From Anaerolineaceae bacterium (GTDB lineage: Bacteria; Chloroflexota; Anaerolineae; Aggregatilineales; Phototrophicaceae): a stretch of 64,000 nucleotides of DNA. The notes under the pieces were generated by a model. The model was not told the origin of the DNA. It searched no databases and saw only the letters and a list, made by a program, of their open reading frames with translations. Positions 9,080-16,459 of the stretch are shown here, one piece after another; position 1 is the first letter of the stretch; the number at the start of each line of letters is the position of its first letter. A program made the position numbers and the translations under genes. The stretch covers positions 186,001-250,000 of the forward strand of contig PABP01000021.1 in the NCBI GenBank assembly GCA_002699585.1. Reading direction: 5' to 3'.

Positions 9080-9634
9080 TTACTCATATGCGCGTCGCAG
9101 CAACGTTGTGAAGTAGGCAATAGGACGAGCATCGACCACGTATAACGTCGGGTCTTCATCCACCAAGGCATAGAAGCTGTCGCTGGTGGCATTGAGGTCG
9201 CCGACCGCAATGCTGTGCTCGGTACCATCTTTAAGGATGACGGACAAAATCATTGTTAAGTCGTTCTGGACCAGACCGTATTCATCGAACCGATTGGCTT
9301 CTATCGTGCCCAGTGATCGTAATACTGGGAAGACAGCCATCGTTGAAGCAACAAGATCGCCTTCTTCCTGTGACAACATTCCAGTGAACTCGACCAATTC
9401 CCACAGATCACTATTGTTGCGGGTGACGGTTAATCCTACCTGTGCAACTGGCTCGTAGATATTCACTGCAAAGACGTTGTTTGGTCCCCATCCACTGAAT
9501 AAAGTGACCATTTCATTCGGCGTAGGTGTTGGCTCAAGTTCAGGCTGATTTTGCAGAGCCGTCTGTGCAATACCAATGATGAGCACAAGTGCCAGGACCG
9601 CACCTAAGATAATCAGCGTTCGTTGTTGCTTCAT
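9080..9634 (-). CDS. DUF4340-like accessory protein of the GldG-type ABC exporter
   Basis: A 184-residue protein with one N-terminal hydrophobic span (about 7-27) followed by an extracytoplasmic beta-rich domain. The segments LWELVEF, GTIEANRFDEYGLVQ and ILKDGTEHSIAVGDLN resemble the repeat found in DUF4340 proteins, which usually lie next to GldG-like genes. Typical DUF4340 proteins are longer (about 300 residues or more), so this one keeps roughly one repeat unit. It follows the GldG-like gene by 32 bp and is the last gene of the exporter operon. Confidence 0.7.
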   Translation of the reverse strand: MKQQRTLIILGAVLALVLIIGIAQTALQNQPELEPTPTPNEMVTLFSGWGPNNVFAVNIYEPVAQVGLTVTRNNSDLWELVEFTGMLSQEEGDLVASTMAVFPVLRSLGTIEANRFDEYGLVQNDLTMILSVILKDGTEHSIAVGDLNATSDSFYALVDEDPTLYVVDARPIAYFTTLLRRAYE

Positions 9635-9666
9635 CCGGGGTCAACTTTCTTTGTTCTGTATGTGCT

Positions 9667-11313
9667 TTACTGACGAGAACGCCGTAACCAGATGGCCAGT
9701 GCGATCAACAAGAGCGAACCGGGCATCACTACAATGGTGAAAAAAGCGATGGTATCTAGCATCTGGCCACCGACAAAAACAAGCGGGGTAGCATTATATG
9801 AGCGGGGTTCAAACTCAACTTTTTCAGTGAAGCCCGTCATCCAGCCAATGCTATCCAGGAACAGCGTGGCATTGCCTTGTGGCGACTGTACGCGGCCATT
9901 TGTCAGGAAGTCACCATCGCCAACCAGCACCACCTTCGATGTGGTGTCTTCATTATATGCCCAGGCTACAGTCGTGAATTGATCGCGAACATCACCTTGG
10001 CTGCTATCAAAAGTGAACTGGTTCTGTTGGAACAAGCTGTTCCAGTCTCTTTCGCCCCAACTTTGTGGGCTGGACATGATCACACGACCATTGGGAACGG
10101 GCGGTGTGTCGTTCACCTCGATAGCCCGTGCAATATGAAATTGCACTGCAGTATCTGGTTGATTTTCGATGTTGATATTCTGGCCGATGTCATTGTTAGT
10201 GAACACCTGCGCACTCAAAATACTCAGTTGGCTTTCGCCGCTTGATGCCGGATCGACTACGATCATATCGGACATGCGCAGGCCATAATGGTCCCACATA
10301 TAGGTATTGAAAACCGAATCGGTTGCCATGAACAGATCATCCGTCAGCAGGGCATCGGCTGCGATGAACACGCTGCCGCCTCGTTGCAAATATTCATCCA
10401 AAACTGCCACCTCGCCAGCCGTCATTTGCCGACGTGGCTGCGCGATAATCAGTGCTGAGGCATCGGTAGGTATATTCGAGTTGCTTGCGGCCAGTTCCGC
10501 CAGACTGATGGCATTGGTGATGAGGCCATTCTGGCGCATGATGTTATTGAGAACGGACATGCCTTGTTGCTGGTTAGCTATTGGGTCGAGCGTATCCAGC
10601 CCGGTCTCAAAATAGACTGTGAACTGTCCAGCGGCCAGCAAGACAGCCAATCGCTGCGAAATCTCTTGTTCATGATAACCGGTAATTGGGACAGGCACCG
10701 TATTGCTCAAGGTGCCATCGTCTTCTATAAACGAGGCAAAGGTGTAAATGCCATTTTCAAGCGCGTTGGCATACGCTGCTGCCAGGGCGGGTTGCTCATC
10801 AGGGTCGACATAGACGACGTGAAGACGCCCATTGCTAGCTTCTTCGAACAACTGGAAGTACTGGTCATCAACCTCGCGGTATTCAATTTCCTGCGCGTTA
10901 TAGAAGGCCGTAATCTGAATGTCGCGGCTGTTGCGTTGGACAGCATCCATCAATTCCATCGATGGCGCAGATAGCGTAAATCTTTCGTCGATGGTCATAT
11001 CACCGACGATGTTGGCCCGTTGCACAATGATATACATTGCTACGACGATACCAATCAGGATGGCGGTACTGAGGATAGCGGCGGTACTGTGCCGCATCTG
11101 GCGTCCTGTGAGCACTGCGCGGAATTCATCAGGCAGGAAGACAGCCCATAAGCCAAACCCAATGACACTGACAAGCAGTACGACGATAGTGAGTGTCGAA
11201 AACCCATTCATCAAAAAACTGCTTGCAGCGAAGATCAGGCCCAGGCTACCCAGCAAAATGCCCACTTGGCCAATCTGCCCACGCGTGAGTTGGAGGGTGT
11301 TGCGATCATTCAT
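9667..11313 (-). CDS. GldG-like ABC transport auxiliary protein
   Basis: Membrane-anchored component of an uncharacterised ABC export system related to gliding-motility GldG. The 548 residues have two N-terminal spans with a third after a short loop. A large extracytoplasmic part follows with the GldG/IFT52-like pattern ISLAELAASNSNIPTDASAL then IIAQPRR and LDEYLQRGGSVFIAAD, and a C-terminal span ends in WLRRSRQ. The frame opens at ATG 11322, but the ATG at 11313 forms a TGATG overlap with the permease stop and has GGAG 9 nt upstream, so it is preferred. It is translationally coupled to the permease. Confidence 0.8.
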   Translation of the reverse strand: MNDRNTLQLTRGQIGQVGILLGSLGLIFAASSFLMNGFSTLTIVVLLVSVIGFGLWAVFLPDEFRAVLTGRQMRHSTAAILSTAILIGIVVAMYIIVQRANIVGDMTIDERFTLSAPSMELMDAVQRNSRDIQITAFYNAQEIEYREVDDQYFQLFEEASNGRLHVVYVDPDEQPALAAAYANALENGIYTFASFIEDDGTLSNTVPVPITGYHEQEISQRLAVLLAAGQFTVYFETGLDTLDPIANQQQGMSVLNNIMRQNGLITNAISLAELAASNSNIPTDASALIIAQPRRQMTAGEVAVLDEYLQRGGSVFIAADALLTDDLFMATDSVFNTYMWDHYGLRMSDMIVVDPASSGESQLSILSAQVFTNNDIGQNINIENQPDTAVQFHIARAIEVNDTPPVPNGRVIMSSPQSWGERDWNSLFQQNQFTFDSSQGDVRDQFTTVAWAYNEDTTSKVVLVGDGDFLTNGRVQSPQGNATLFLDSIGWMTGFTEKVEFEPRSYNATPLVFVGGQMLDTIAFFTIVVMPGSLLLIALAIWLRRSRQ

Positions 11314-12038
11314 CAGCGCCATCTCCGTGACGATACAATCTGAATAGCAATAAATAGGGCGATGACGATAATGCCTGCATAATAAACGAGGTCTTCTGCA
11401 CGCAGGATGCCAATGGCAAACGAAGCCATAAAATGTCCGCGCAACGTCAAATTGAACATGACATCTGCAAGTTGCGTGTTGGAGACGATTTGGCTGATCG
11501 CGTCCCCAAAGTACAGCACAATCAGCGTAATCATACTCAGGAACGCAGCCAGGATCTGATTCTCTGTCGTTGCACTAAACAGGGTGCCGATGGCCAGTGT
11601 CGCACCAGCATACAACCAGATGCCAAGATAACTACCGAGTACATGGGAAATATCTGGAAAGGCGATACTAACGGCAATCACTTGATAGATGAGAGTTAGC
11701 GCCAGCAATATGCTGAAGTAGGCCCATGCACTCAGGAATTTGCCGATGACGATGCTGCTATCACTGATAGGGGCGGTCAGCAGTAACTCTAGCGTGCCTT
11801 CACGCTGTTCCTCTGCTAAAAGGCGCATCGTGAGCAGGGGCGCGAAAAGTATCATGATACTGGCCAGCAGTGATGGAATCAGTGCGGGTTCCAGCGGCTT
11901 GTTACCAATACTCAGCGTCAAATCATTATTAAACGTGATACCCGTTAGCAACAGGAACGCGGCCCCCATCAAATAGGCAAGGGGCGATCCTAAATACTGT
12001 CCGATCTCACGTCGGAAAACCAACCAGGTTGCCTGCAT
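11313..12038 (-). CDS. ABC-2 type permease (GldF/NosY-like)
   Basis: Integral membrane subunit of the exporter. The 241 residues have six hydrophobic segments. The signature between spans 2 and 3, APLLTMRLLAEEQREGTLEL followed by LLTAPISDSSIVIGKFLSA, is typical of GldF/NosY-like ABC-2 permeases. It lies 33 bp downstream of the ATPase and overlaps the GldG-like gene by one base. The transported substrate is not known for this subfamily. Confidence 0.87.
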   Translation of the reverse strand: MQATWLVFRREIGQYLGSPLAYLMGAAFLLLTGITFNNDLTLSIGNKPLEPALIPSLLASIMILFAPLLTMRLLAEEQREGTLELLLTAPISDSSIVIGKFLSAWAYFSILLALTLIYQVIAVSIAFPDISHVLGSYLGIWLYAGATLAIGTLFSATTENQILAAFLSMITLIVLYFGDAISQIVSNTQLADVMFNLTLRGHFMASFAIGILRAEDLVYYAGIIVIALFIAIQIVSSRRWR

Positions 12039-12071
12039 AGCGGCTCCAAGTGTGTCTTAGTTCAAGAAATC

Positions 12072-12974
12072 TTAGTCTACAAGTTTGATGAAAATATCTT
12101 CCAGGCGGCGGTCGATGGGCCGCATTTCTAGCAGTTCCAACCGTTGTTCCGCAATCAGTTGCATGACGGCATGGCGTAGCTCGTCATTGTTACCACGTAT
12201 GATGAAGCCGGATTCGTGTGCCTGTACGTCGCTGACAGCGGGTATCTGCTGCAATAGCCCCTGGATTTGCTCTTTATCACCCTCGATATGTACATAGAGC
12301 GCCAGATCGGAATGGGTTTGCTCACCAAGAATGTCTGTCGTGCCCTCCGCGACGATCTTGCCATTGTTGATAATGACAACTCGGTCACAGATTTGCTCGA
12401 CTTCCGACAAGATATGGCTGCTGAAAAGCACAGTATGGTTATCGCGCAAGCTGCGTACGATGTCCCGCACTTCGACAACTTGCTTGGGGTCAATGCCAAT
12501 CGTCGGTTCATCAAGGATGATAACTGGGGGATTGTGCACCAACGCCTGGGCCAACCCTAGTCGCTGTCGCAGCCCTTTGGAGAGGCTGCGCACCAGCTTT
12601 TTACGACGATCTAGCAGTTGGAACTGCTCCAAAACGGCCTTCACAGCCTGCTTTGGGTTCTTTGTTCGACGGAGCCGTGCCCAGTACAGCACATAGGCTT
12701 CCACAGTCATATCCGGGTAAAGCGGCACTTGCTCTGGCATATAACCCACACGCTGCCGCACTTCCAGCGAATCATCCGTAACATCATAACCAGCCACCTT
12801 GACGCTGCCGGATGTCACCGGCATGTAACCTGTCAGGACGCGCATCGTCGTGGTTTTGCCAGCACCGTTTGGCCCCAATAGACCAACGATCTCCCCAGGT
12901 TGTGCCTGGAAGCTAATATTATCAACAGCCGTGAAGTTACCATACTTCTTGACCAGGTTTTTGACTTCAATCAC
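12072..12974 (-). CDS. ABC transporter ATP-binding protein (GldA-like)
   Basis: Cytoplasmic ATPase powering the adjacent ABC-2 permease. The 300 residues contain Walker A (GLLGPNGAGKTTTMRVL, about 32-48), the Q-loop region (GYMPEQVPLYPDMTV), signature LSKGLRQRLGLAQAL, Walker B VIILDEPTIGIDP and the H-loop LFSSHILSE. A C-terminal domain of about 80 residues follows, as in drug and lipid exporter ATPases. The start is GTG. First gene of a four-gene operon (ATPase, permease, GldG-like, DUF4340-like). An imperfect hairpin at 13024-13043 lies in its upstream leader. Confidence 0.92.
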   Translation of the reverse strand: MIEVKNLVKKYGNFTAVDNISFQAQPGEIVGLLGPNGAGKTTTMRVLTGYMPVTSGSVKVAGYDVTDDSLEVRQRVGYMPEQVPLYPDMTVEAYVLYWARLRRTKNPKQAVKAVLEQFQLLDRRKKLVRSLSKGLRQRLGLAQALVHNPPVIILDEPTIGIDPKQVVEVRDIVRSLRDNHTVLFSSHILSEVEQICDRVVIINNGKIVAEGTTDILGEQTHSDLALYVHIEGDKEQIQGLLQQIPAVSDVQAHESGFIIRGNNDELRHAVMQLIAEQRLELLEMRPIDRRLEDIFIKLVD

Positions 12975-13241
12975 GCAGCTTTGCCTCGGTTACAGCACCG
13001 TGTAAAAAGGTCTCTATGATATGGCGCATGCTATCGCATACGCGCTAGGTATTTGTATATCATAAAAAGTATATGTCACTGTGCGTGTATGTATCATCAA
13101 GAAGTGTAATGTAGATGTAAATTCTGCGTTCTCTAACAAGTCCTCAACAATGGCGGGGCTTATCCGTTCAATCAAAAGCTCGCTTATTTTGGATACTCTG
13201 CACAATGAAATCTAAAAACTGCCTAATGTTAGGCCAATTGT
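12975..13241. other. Divergent intergenic region between the exporter and arg operons
   Basis: No gene is visible. On the minus strand, arms at 13036-13043 and 13024-13031 form an 8-bp stem with one G.U pair and a GATA loop in the leader of the exporter operon. On the other side a perfect palindrome (13221-13234) precedes the arg promoter. Confidence 0.55.
13221..13234. promoter_or_regulatory. Palindrome, possible operator upstream of the arg promoter
   Basis: GCCTAATGTTAGGC is a perfect inverted repeat of 6-bp arms around TG. It ends 7 bp upstream of the -35 box of the arg promoter, a usual place for an activator site. It does not resemble the ArgR box. The regulator is unknown. Confidence 0.45.
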
Positions 13242-13270
13242 TTGACATGTTCCACGTCGTGCCGTAAACT
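13242..13270 (+). promoter_or_regulatory. Promoter of the argCBDJ-carAB operon
   Basis: TTGACA (13242-13247), 17-nt spacer, TAAACT (13265-13270). The -35 is perfect and the -10 matches 4 of 6. Transcription would begin near 13277, giving a leader of about 200 nt before argC that holds the leader peptide and attenuator. Confidence 0.65.
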
Positions 13271-13312
13271 TCTGCGCATTGTAGACAGATACATGGTGTA
13301 AGTCATTTAGCA

Positions 13313-13393
13313 ATGTACGCAAAACCGCGCTCAGAACGACGTCGCCTACCTTACGATGAAGAGGTCGTAACGGGTTTTTTGTGCTGCGCATAG
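13313..13393 (+). CDS. Putative arginine leader peptide of the arg operon
   Basis: A 26-codon reading frame (ATG to TAG) between the arg promoter and argC. It begins MYAKPRSERRRLPY and carries four arginine codons within six (CGC at 13328; CGA, CGT, CGC at 13337-13345). It is followed 30 nt later by a rho-independent terminator and then argC. The layout is that of a ribosome-mediated attenuator: stalling at the Arg codons when charged tRNA-Arg is scarce would leave GAGGTC at 13361-13366 free to pair with GACCTC of the terminator arm. Weak point: no good Shine-Dalgarno sequence is seen before the ATG (only GGTG 14 nt upstream). Inferred from sequence. Confidence 0.6.
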   Translation: MYAKPRSERRRLPYDEEVVTGFLCCA

Positions 13394-13435
13394 CGCGTCC
13401 ATCATTTTCTTAGGAAAACCTTTAGCCCTGACCTC
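13361..13435 (+). promoter_or_regulatory. Putative antiterminator pairing in the arg leader
   Basis: GAGGTC (13361-13366) can pair with GACCTC (13430-13435). Nested inside it, GGTTTT (13373-13378) can pair with AAAACC (13415-13420), extended by G.U pairs. The small hairpin GCGC-ATA-GCGC (13386-13396) at the leader stop codon fits inside both. This structure uses the 5' arm of the terminator, so the two are mutually exclusive. Confidence 0.55.
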
Positions 13436-13463
13436 GTGAAATAATTGAGGCCAGGGCTTTTTT
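13424..13463 (+). terminator. Attenuator terminator before argC
   Basis: Arms AGCCCTGACCTC (13424-13435) and GAGGCCAGGGCT (13447-13458) form a 12-bp stem with one A.C mismatch and an 11-nt loop, followed by six T (13458-13463). It lies only 17 bp before the argC GTG and inside the same transcription unit, so its likely role is conditional termination, not ending another gene. No plus-strand gene lies upstream that would need it. Confidence 0.85.
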
Positions 13464-13480
13464 ACTGATAAGGAGTAGTT

Positions 13481-14485
13481 GTGAGCGAAAAAATCAAAGT
13501 GGGAGTCTACGGTGCGGCAGGTTATGCGGGCCAGGATATGGTCGAACTGCTGCTTAATCACCCCCATGTCGAACTCATTTTTGCGACGTCAAGTACATCC
13601 GCAGGGGAAATCGTACCCAATACAGACCTGCGTTACGTACCTGCGGGAGATGTCACCATGACCGATGCCGATCTGGTCATTCTGGCACTGCCGCATGGGG
13701 CATCGGCTGTGGCTGCTAAGCAAGCTGTCGATAATGGCGTACGTGTGCTTGACCTCTCAGCCGACATGCGGCTGGATACCGCTGAGTCATATAAGCAGTG
13801 GTATGATCTCGACCATCCACACCCTGAATTGCTGGATGCACCTTATGGTCTGCCAGAAATTAACCGCGATGCTTTGCGTAATGTGCAGAAAGTCGCCGTG
13901 CCCGGTTGTTACCCGACCACAACCTTACTTGGCTTGTATCCGCTGCTGGCAATGGATGCCCTTGATGCCAATGCGCCTATCATTGTCGATGCCAAATCCG
14001 GCGTGACCGGAGCAGGTCGCACGCCCAAGCCTAACACGCACTTCGTCACCGTCCATGACAATCTGACGCCCTATAAGACCGGGCGCAAGCATCGCCACGT
14101 TGGTGAAATTGAGCAGGAAATCGCCAAAATTACGCCATCGCATGGGATCTTGATCTTCTGCCCGCATCTTTTGCCCGTTGCCCGTGGCTTGATGGCCAGC
14201 ATCTACGTTACGCTCAACCATCGCATCACCAGCGACCGCGTCCATAGCCTGTATACCAACCACTATGCAGACGAACCGCTTGTTAATGTGCTGCCCTTAG
14301 GGGTTGATGCCCAGCTAAAGGATGCTGTGCTATCCAATCACTGCACGATCAGTATCACGCCCGTGACGGATCATCAGGTCCACATCACCAGCGTGACCGA
14401 CAACCTGCGTAAAGGTACAGCATCGCAGGCCATCCAGTGTTTGAATTTGATGTATGGGTTTGAAGAAACCCTCAGCTTGATATAG
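13481..14485 (+). CDS. argC: N-acetyl-gamma-glutamyl-phosphate reductase
   Basis: NADPH-dependent reduction of N-acetylglutamyl-phosphate to the semialdehyde, third step of arginine synthesis. The 334 residues have the Rossmann start VGVYGAAGYAGQDMVELL (residues about 5-22) and the catalytic cysteine in VAVPGCYPTT (Cys143). The family patterns KSGVTGAGRTPKPNTHF and HRHVGEIEQE follow, and the HLLPVARGL motif lies near 230. The start is GTG with AAGGAG 7 nt upstream. It is the first gene of the arg operon and directly follows the attenuator. Length is normal. Confidence 0.97.
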   Translation: MSEKIKVGVYGAAGYAGQDMVELLLNHPHVELIFATSSTSAGEIVPNTDLRYVPAGDVTMTDADLVILALPHGASAVAAKQAVDNGVRVLDLSADMRLDTAESYKQWYDLDHPHPELLDAPYGLPEINRDALRNVQKVAVPGCYPTTTLLGLYPLLAMDALDANAPIIVDAKSGVTGAGRTPKPNTHFVTVHDNLTPYKTGRKHRHVGEIEQEIAKITPSHGILIFCPHLLPVARGLMASIYVTLNHRITSDRVHSLYTNHYADEPLVNVLPLGVDAQLKDAVLSNHCTISITPVTDHQVHITSVTDNLRKGTASQAIQCLNLMYGFEETLSLI

Positions 14486-14494
14486 GCCAGCACG

Positions 14495-15247
14495 ATGACG
14501 GAAACCTGGATTATCAAGATTAGTGGGCATCAACTGGATGACGAGGCCTTTTTGCAAGATTTTGCCTCGACCATTGCCCAACTGCCGCACCGCGTCGTCT
14601 TGATACACGGGGGCGGCAAGGAAATCAGTCAGTTACAGGGCCGGTTGGGTCTGGAACCGCATTTTGCCGATGGCATCCGTGTGACCGATGCGGAGTCCCT
14701 TTCCTTAGTAGAGATGGTCCTCTGCGGCCTTGTTAACAAACGCTTGGTCCGCTTATTGGTGGAACAGGGCACTGGCGCAATTGGCCTCAGCGGTGTGGAT
14801 ATGGGCCTCATTGAAGCGGAAAAGCTCGCACATCCCACTATCGACATGATGTTCACGGGACAGATCAAGGCCGTAAACGTGGAGCCACTCCAGGGCTTGC
14901 TGCAATCCGGCTTGCTGCCTGTGATTGCACCGATTTGCTATGGACAGGACCACAACTACAACGTCAATGCGGACCATGTCACCGGGGCATTGGCAGCGGC
15001 TCTGGGTGCAGACCGTGCGTTTTTCATCAGTAACGTGCCCGGTGTTATGGCCGATGGCGCTGTCATCGACCAGCTTACGCCGCAACAAACGGAGCAGCTC
15101 ATTACCGATGACGTCATCGTCGGTGGCATGATTCCCAAGGTGCGCACGGCCCTTGAAGTGCTCAATGAAGGTGTGGGGCGGGTCATCATTACCGACCTCA
15201 ACGGCTTACAGAATCAGACAGGTACGACTTTTTTAGAGGGGAAATAA
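14495..15247 (+). CDS. argB: Acetylglutamate kinase
   Basis: Phosphorylates N-acetylglutamate, second step of arginine synthesis. The 250-residue amino-acid-kinase fold shows the nucleotide/substrate loop VVLIHGGGKEIS (about 34-45), the segment GIRVTDAESLSLVEMVL, and the C-terminal metal/nucleotide motif GGMIPKVRTALEVL. It lacks the extra N-terminal helix found in arginine-inhibited hexameric enzymes (about 280-300 residues); in length it resembles the arginine-insensitive E. coli type. It starts 9 bp after argC and is followed by argD after 6 bp. Confidence 0.95.
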   Translation: MTETWIIKISGHQLDDEAFLQDFASTIAQLPHRVVLIHGGGKEISQLQGRLGLEPHFADGIRVTDAESLSLVEMVLCGLVNKRLVRLLVEQGTGAIGLSGVDMGLIEAEKLAHPTIDMMFTGQIKAVNVEPLQGLLQSGLLPVIAPICYGQDHNYNVNADHVTGALAAALGADRAFFISNVPGVMADGAVIDQLTPQQTEQLITDDVIVGGMIPKVRTALEVLNEGVGRVIITDLNGLQNQTGTTFLEGK

Positions 15248-15253
15248 AAGAGG

Positions 15254-16459
15254 ATGAGTGATATGTTGGGTTCAAAGGCGGCTGTAAAGGCGTCGAACGA
15301 TTATCATGTGCAGACGTACGTACGGCCCGAATTTGTCATCGCTCGCGGTGAGGGCATGACGATTTACGACGATGAAGGCCACGCCTATACCGATTGGGTG
15401 GCGGGTATTGCTGTCAATGCACTGGGCTACGGTGATCCGGGTGTTGCTGCGGCGATTACCGAGCAGGTGAATACAGGCGTCCTGCATACCAGCAATCTGT
15501 ACCACACGGAGCCGCAGTCCCGCCTCGCACAGACGCTCGTTGAAAAGTCCTTTGCGGATCGCGTCTTTTTCTCCAATAGTGGTGCTGAAGCCAACGAAGG
15601 CGCTCTGAAGTTTGCTCGTCGTGTGGCGTATGACAGCGGCAATCATGATAAAACAGGCGTCGTCACCTTTAGCGAAGCCTTTCATGGCCGGACGCTTGCG
15701 GCACTTTCCATGACGCCCAAGGAAAAATATCAGAAGCCCTTCAAACCCTTGATGGATCAAGTGACTGTGGGTGAGTTCAACAATGTTGAGAGCGCCAAGG
15801 CCTGCATCAACGACAATACCGTTGCCGTCATTCTGGAACCGATTCAGGGTGAAGGAGGCATCAACGTTGCCACTGACGAGTTCATGGTAGCCGTTCGTCA
15901 GCTATGTGATCAACACAAAGCCATCCTCATTTATGATGAAATTCAGTGTGGTATGGGCCGTACCGGAACCTTGTGGGCTTATGAGCAAACCCCGGTCGCT
16001 CCTGACATCATGACGATTGCCAAGCCACTGGCTGCTGGCTTGCCGATTGGGGCGATCCTGTGTACAGAAACCATTGCTGAGCATATTCACCCTGGTGATC
16101 ATGGTTCAACATTTGCGGGTGGTCCCGTTGTGACCCGTGTCGCTGACTACGTCGTCGGGCGCATCAGCCAACCGGAATTCTTGGAGCATGTGACGGAAGT
16201 CGGCACATATCTTATGGAACGGCTGGAAGAGATCAACAGTCCGCATATTGTGGAAATTCGCGGCAAGGGTTTAATGGTCGGTATGCAATTGAATGTGCCT
16301 GCCGCGCCTATTATCCAGGCTGGCTATGAACATGGTTTGCTGCTCGTCAATGCAGGTACGGAAACAGTACGCTTCATTCCGCCGTTAATTGCTGAAAAAG
16401 CCGATGTCGATGCCCTTATTGAGAAACTCGTCTCGATCCTGGAGTCTATCAATGTCTGA
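15254..16459 (+). CDS. argD: Acetylornithine aminotransferase
   Basis: PLP-dependent conversion of N-acetylglutamate semialdehyde to N-acetylornithine. The 401 residues of this class-III aminotransferase show FFSNSGAEANEGALKFAR (phosphate/PLP contact), SFHGRT-like EAFHGRTLAALS, the aspartate of LIYDEIQCGMGRTG, and the Schiff-base lysine in MTIAKPLAAGLPIGA (Lys257). It carries RBS AGAGGATG-like sequence just before the ATG. It overlaps argJ by 8 bp, implying coupled translation. The enzyme may also act in lysine synthesis (DapC activity), which sequence cannot decide. Confidence 0.95.
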   Translation: MSDMLGSKAAVKASNDYHVQTYVRPEFVIARGEGMTIYDDEGHAYTDWVAGIAVNALGYGDPGVAAAITEQVNTGVLHTSNLYHTEPQSRLAQTLVEKSFADRVFFSNSGAEANEGALKFARRVAYDSGNHDKTGVVTFSEAFHGRTLAALSMTPKEKYQKPFKPLMDQVTVGEFNNVESAKACINDNTVAVILEPIQGEGGINVATDEFMVAVRQLCDQHKAILIYDEIQCGMGRTGTLWAYEQTPVAPDIMTIAKPLAAGLPIGAILCTETIAEHIHPGDHGSTFAGGPVVTRVADYVVGRISQPEFLEHVTEVGTYLMERLEEINSPHIVEIRGKGLMVGMQLNVPAAPIIQAGYEHGLLLVNAGTETVRFIPPLIAEKADVDALIEKLVSILESINV

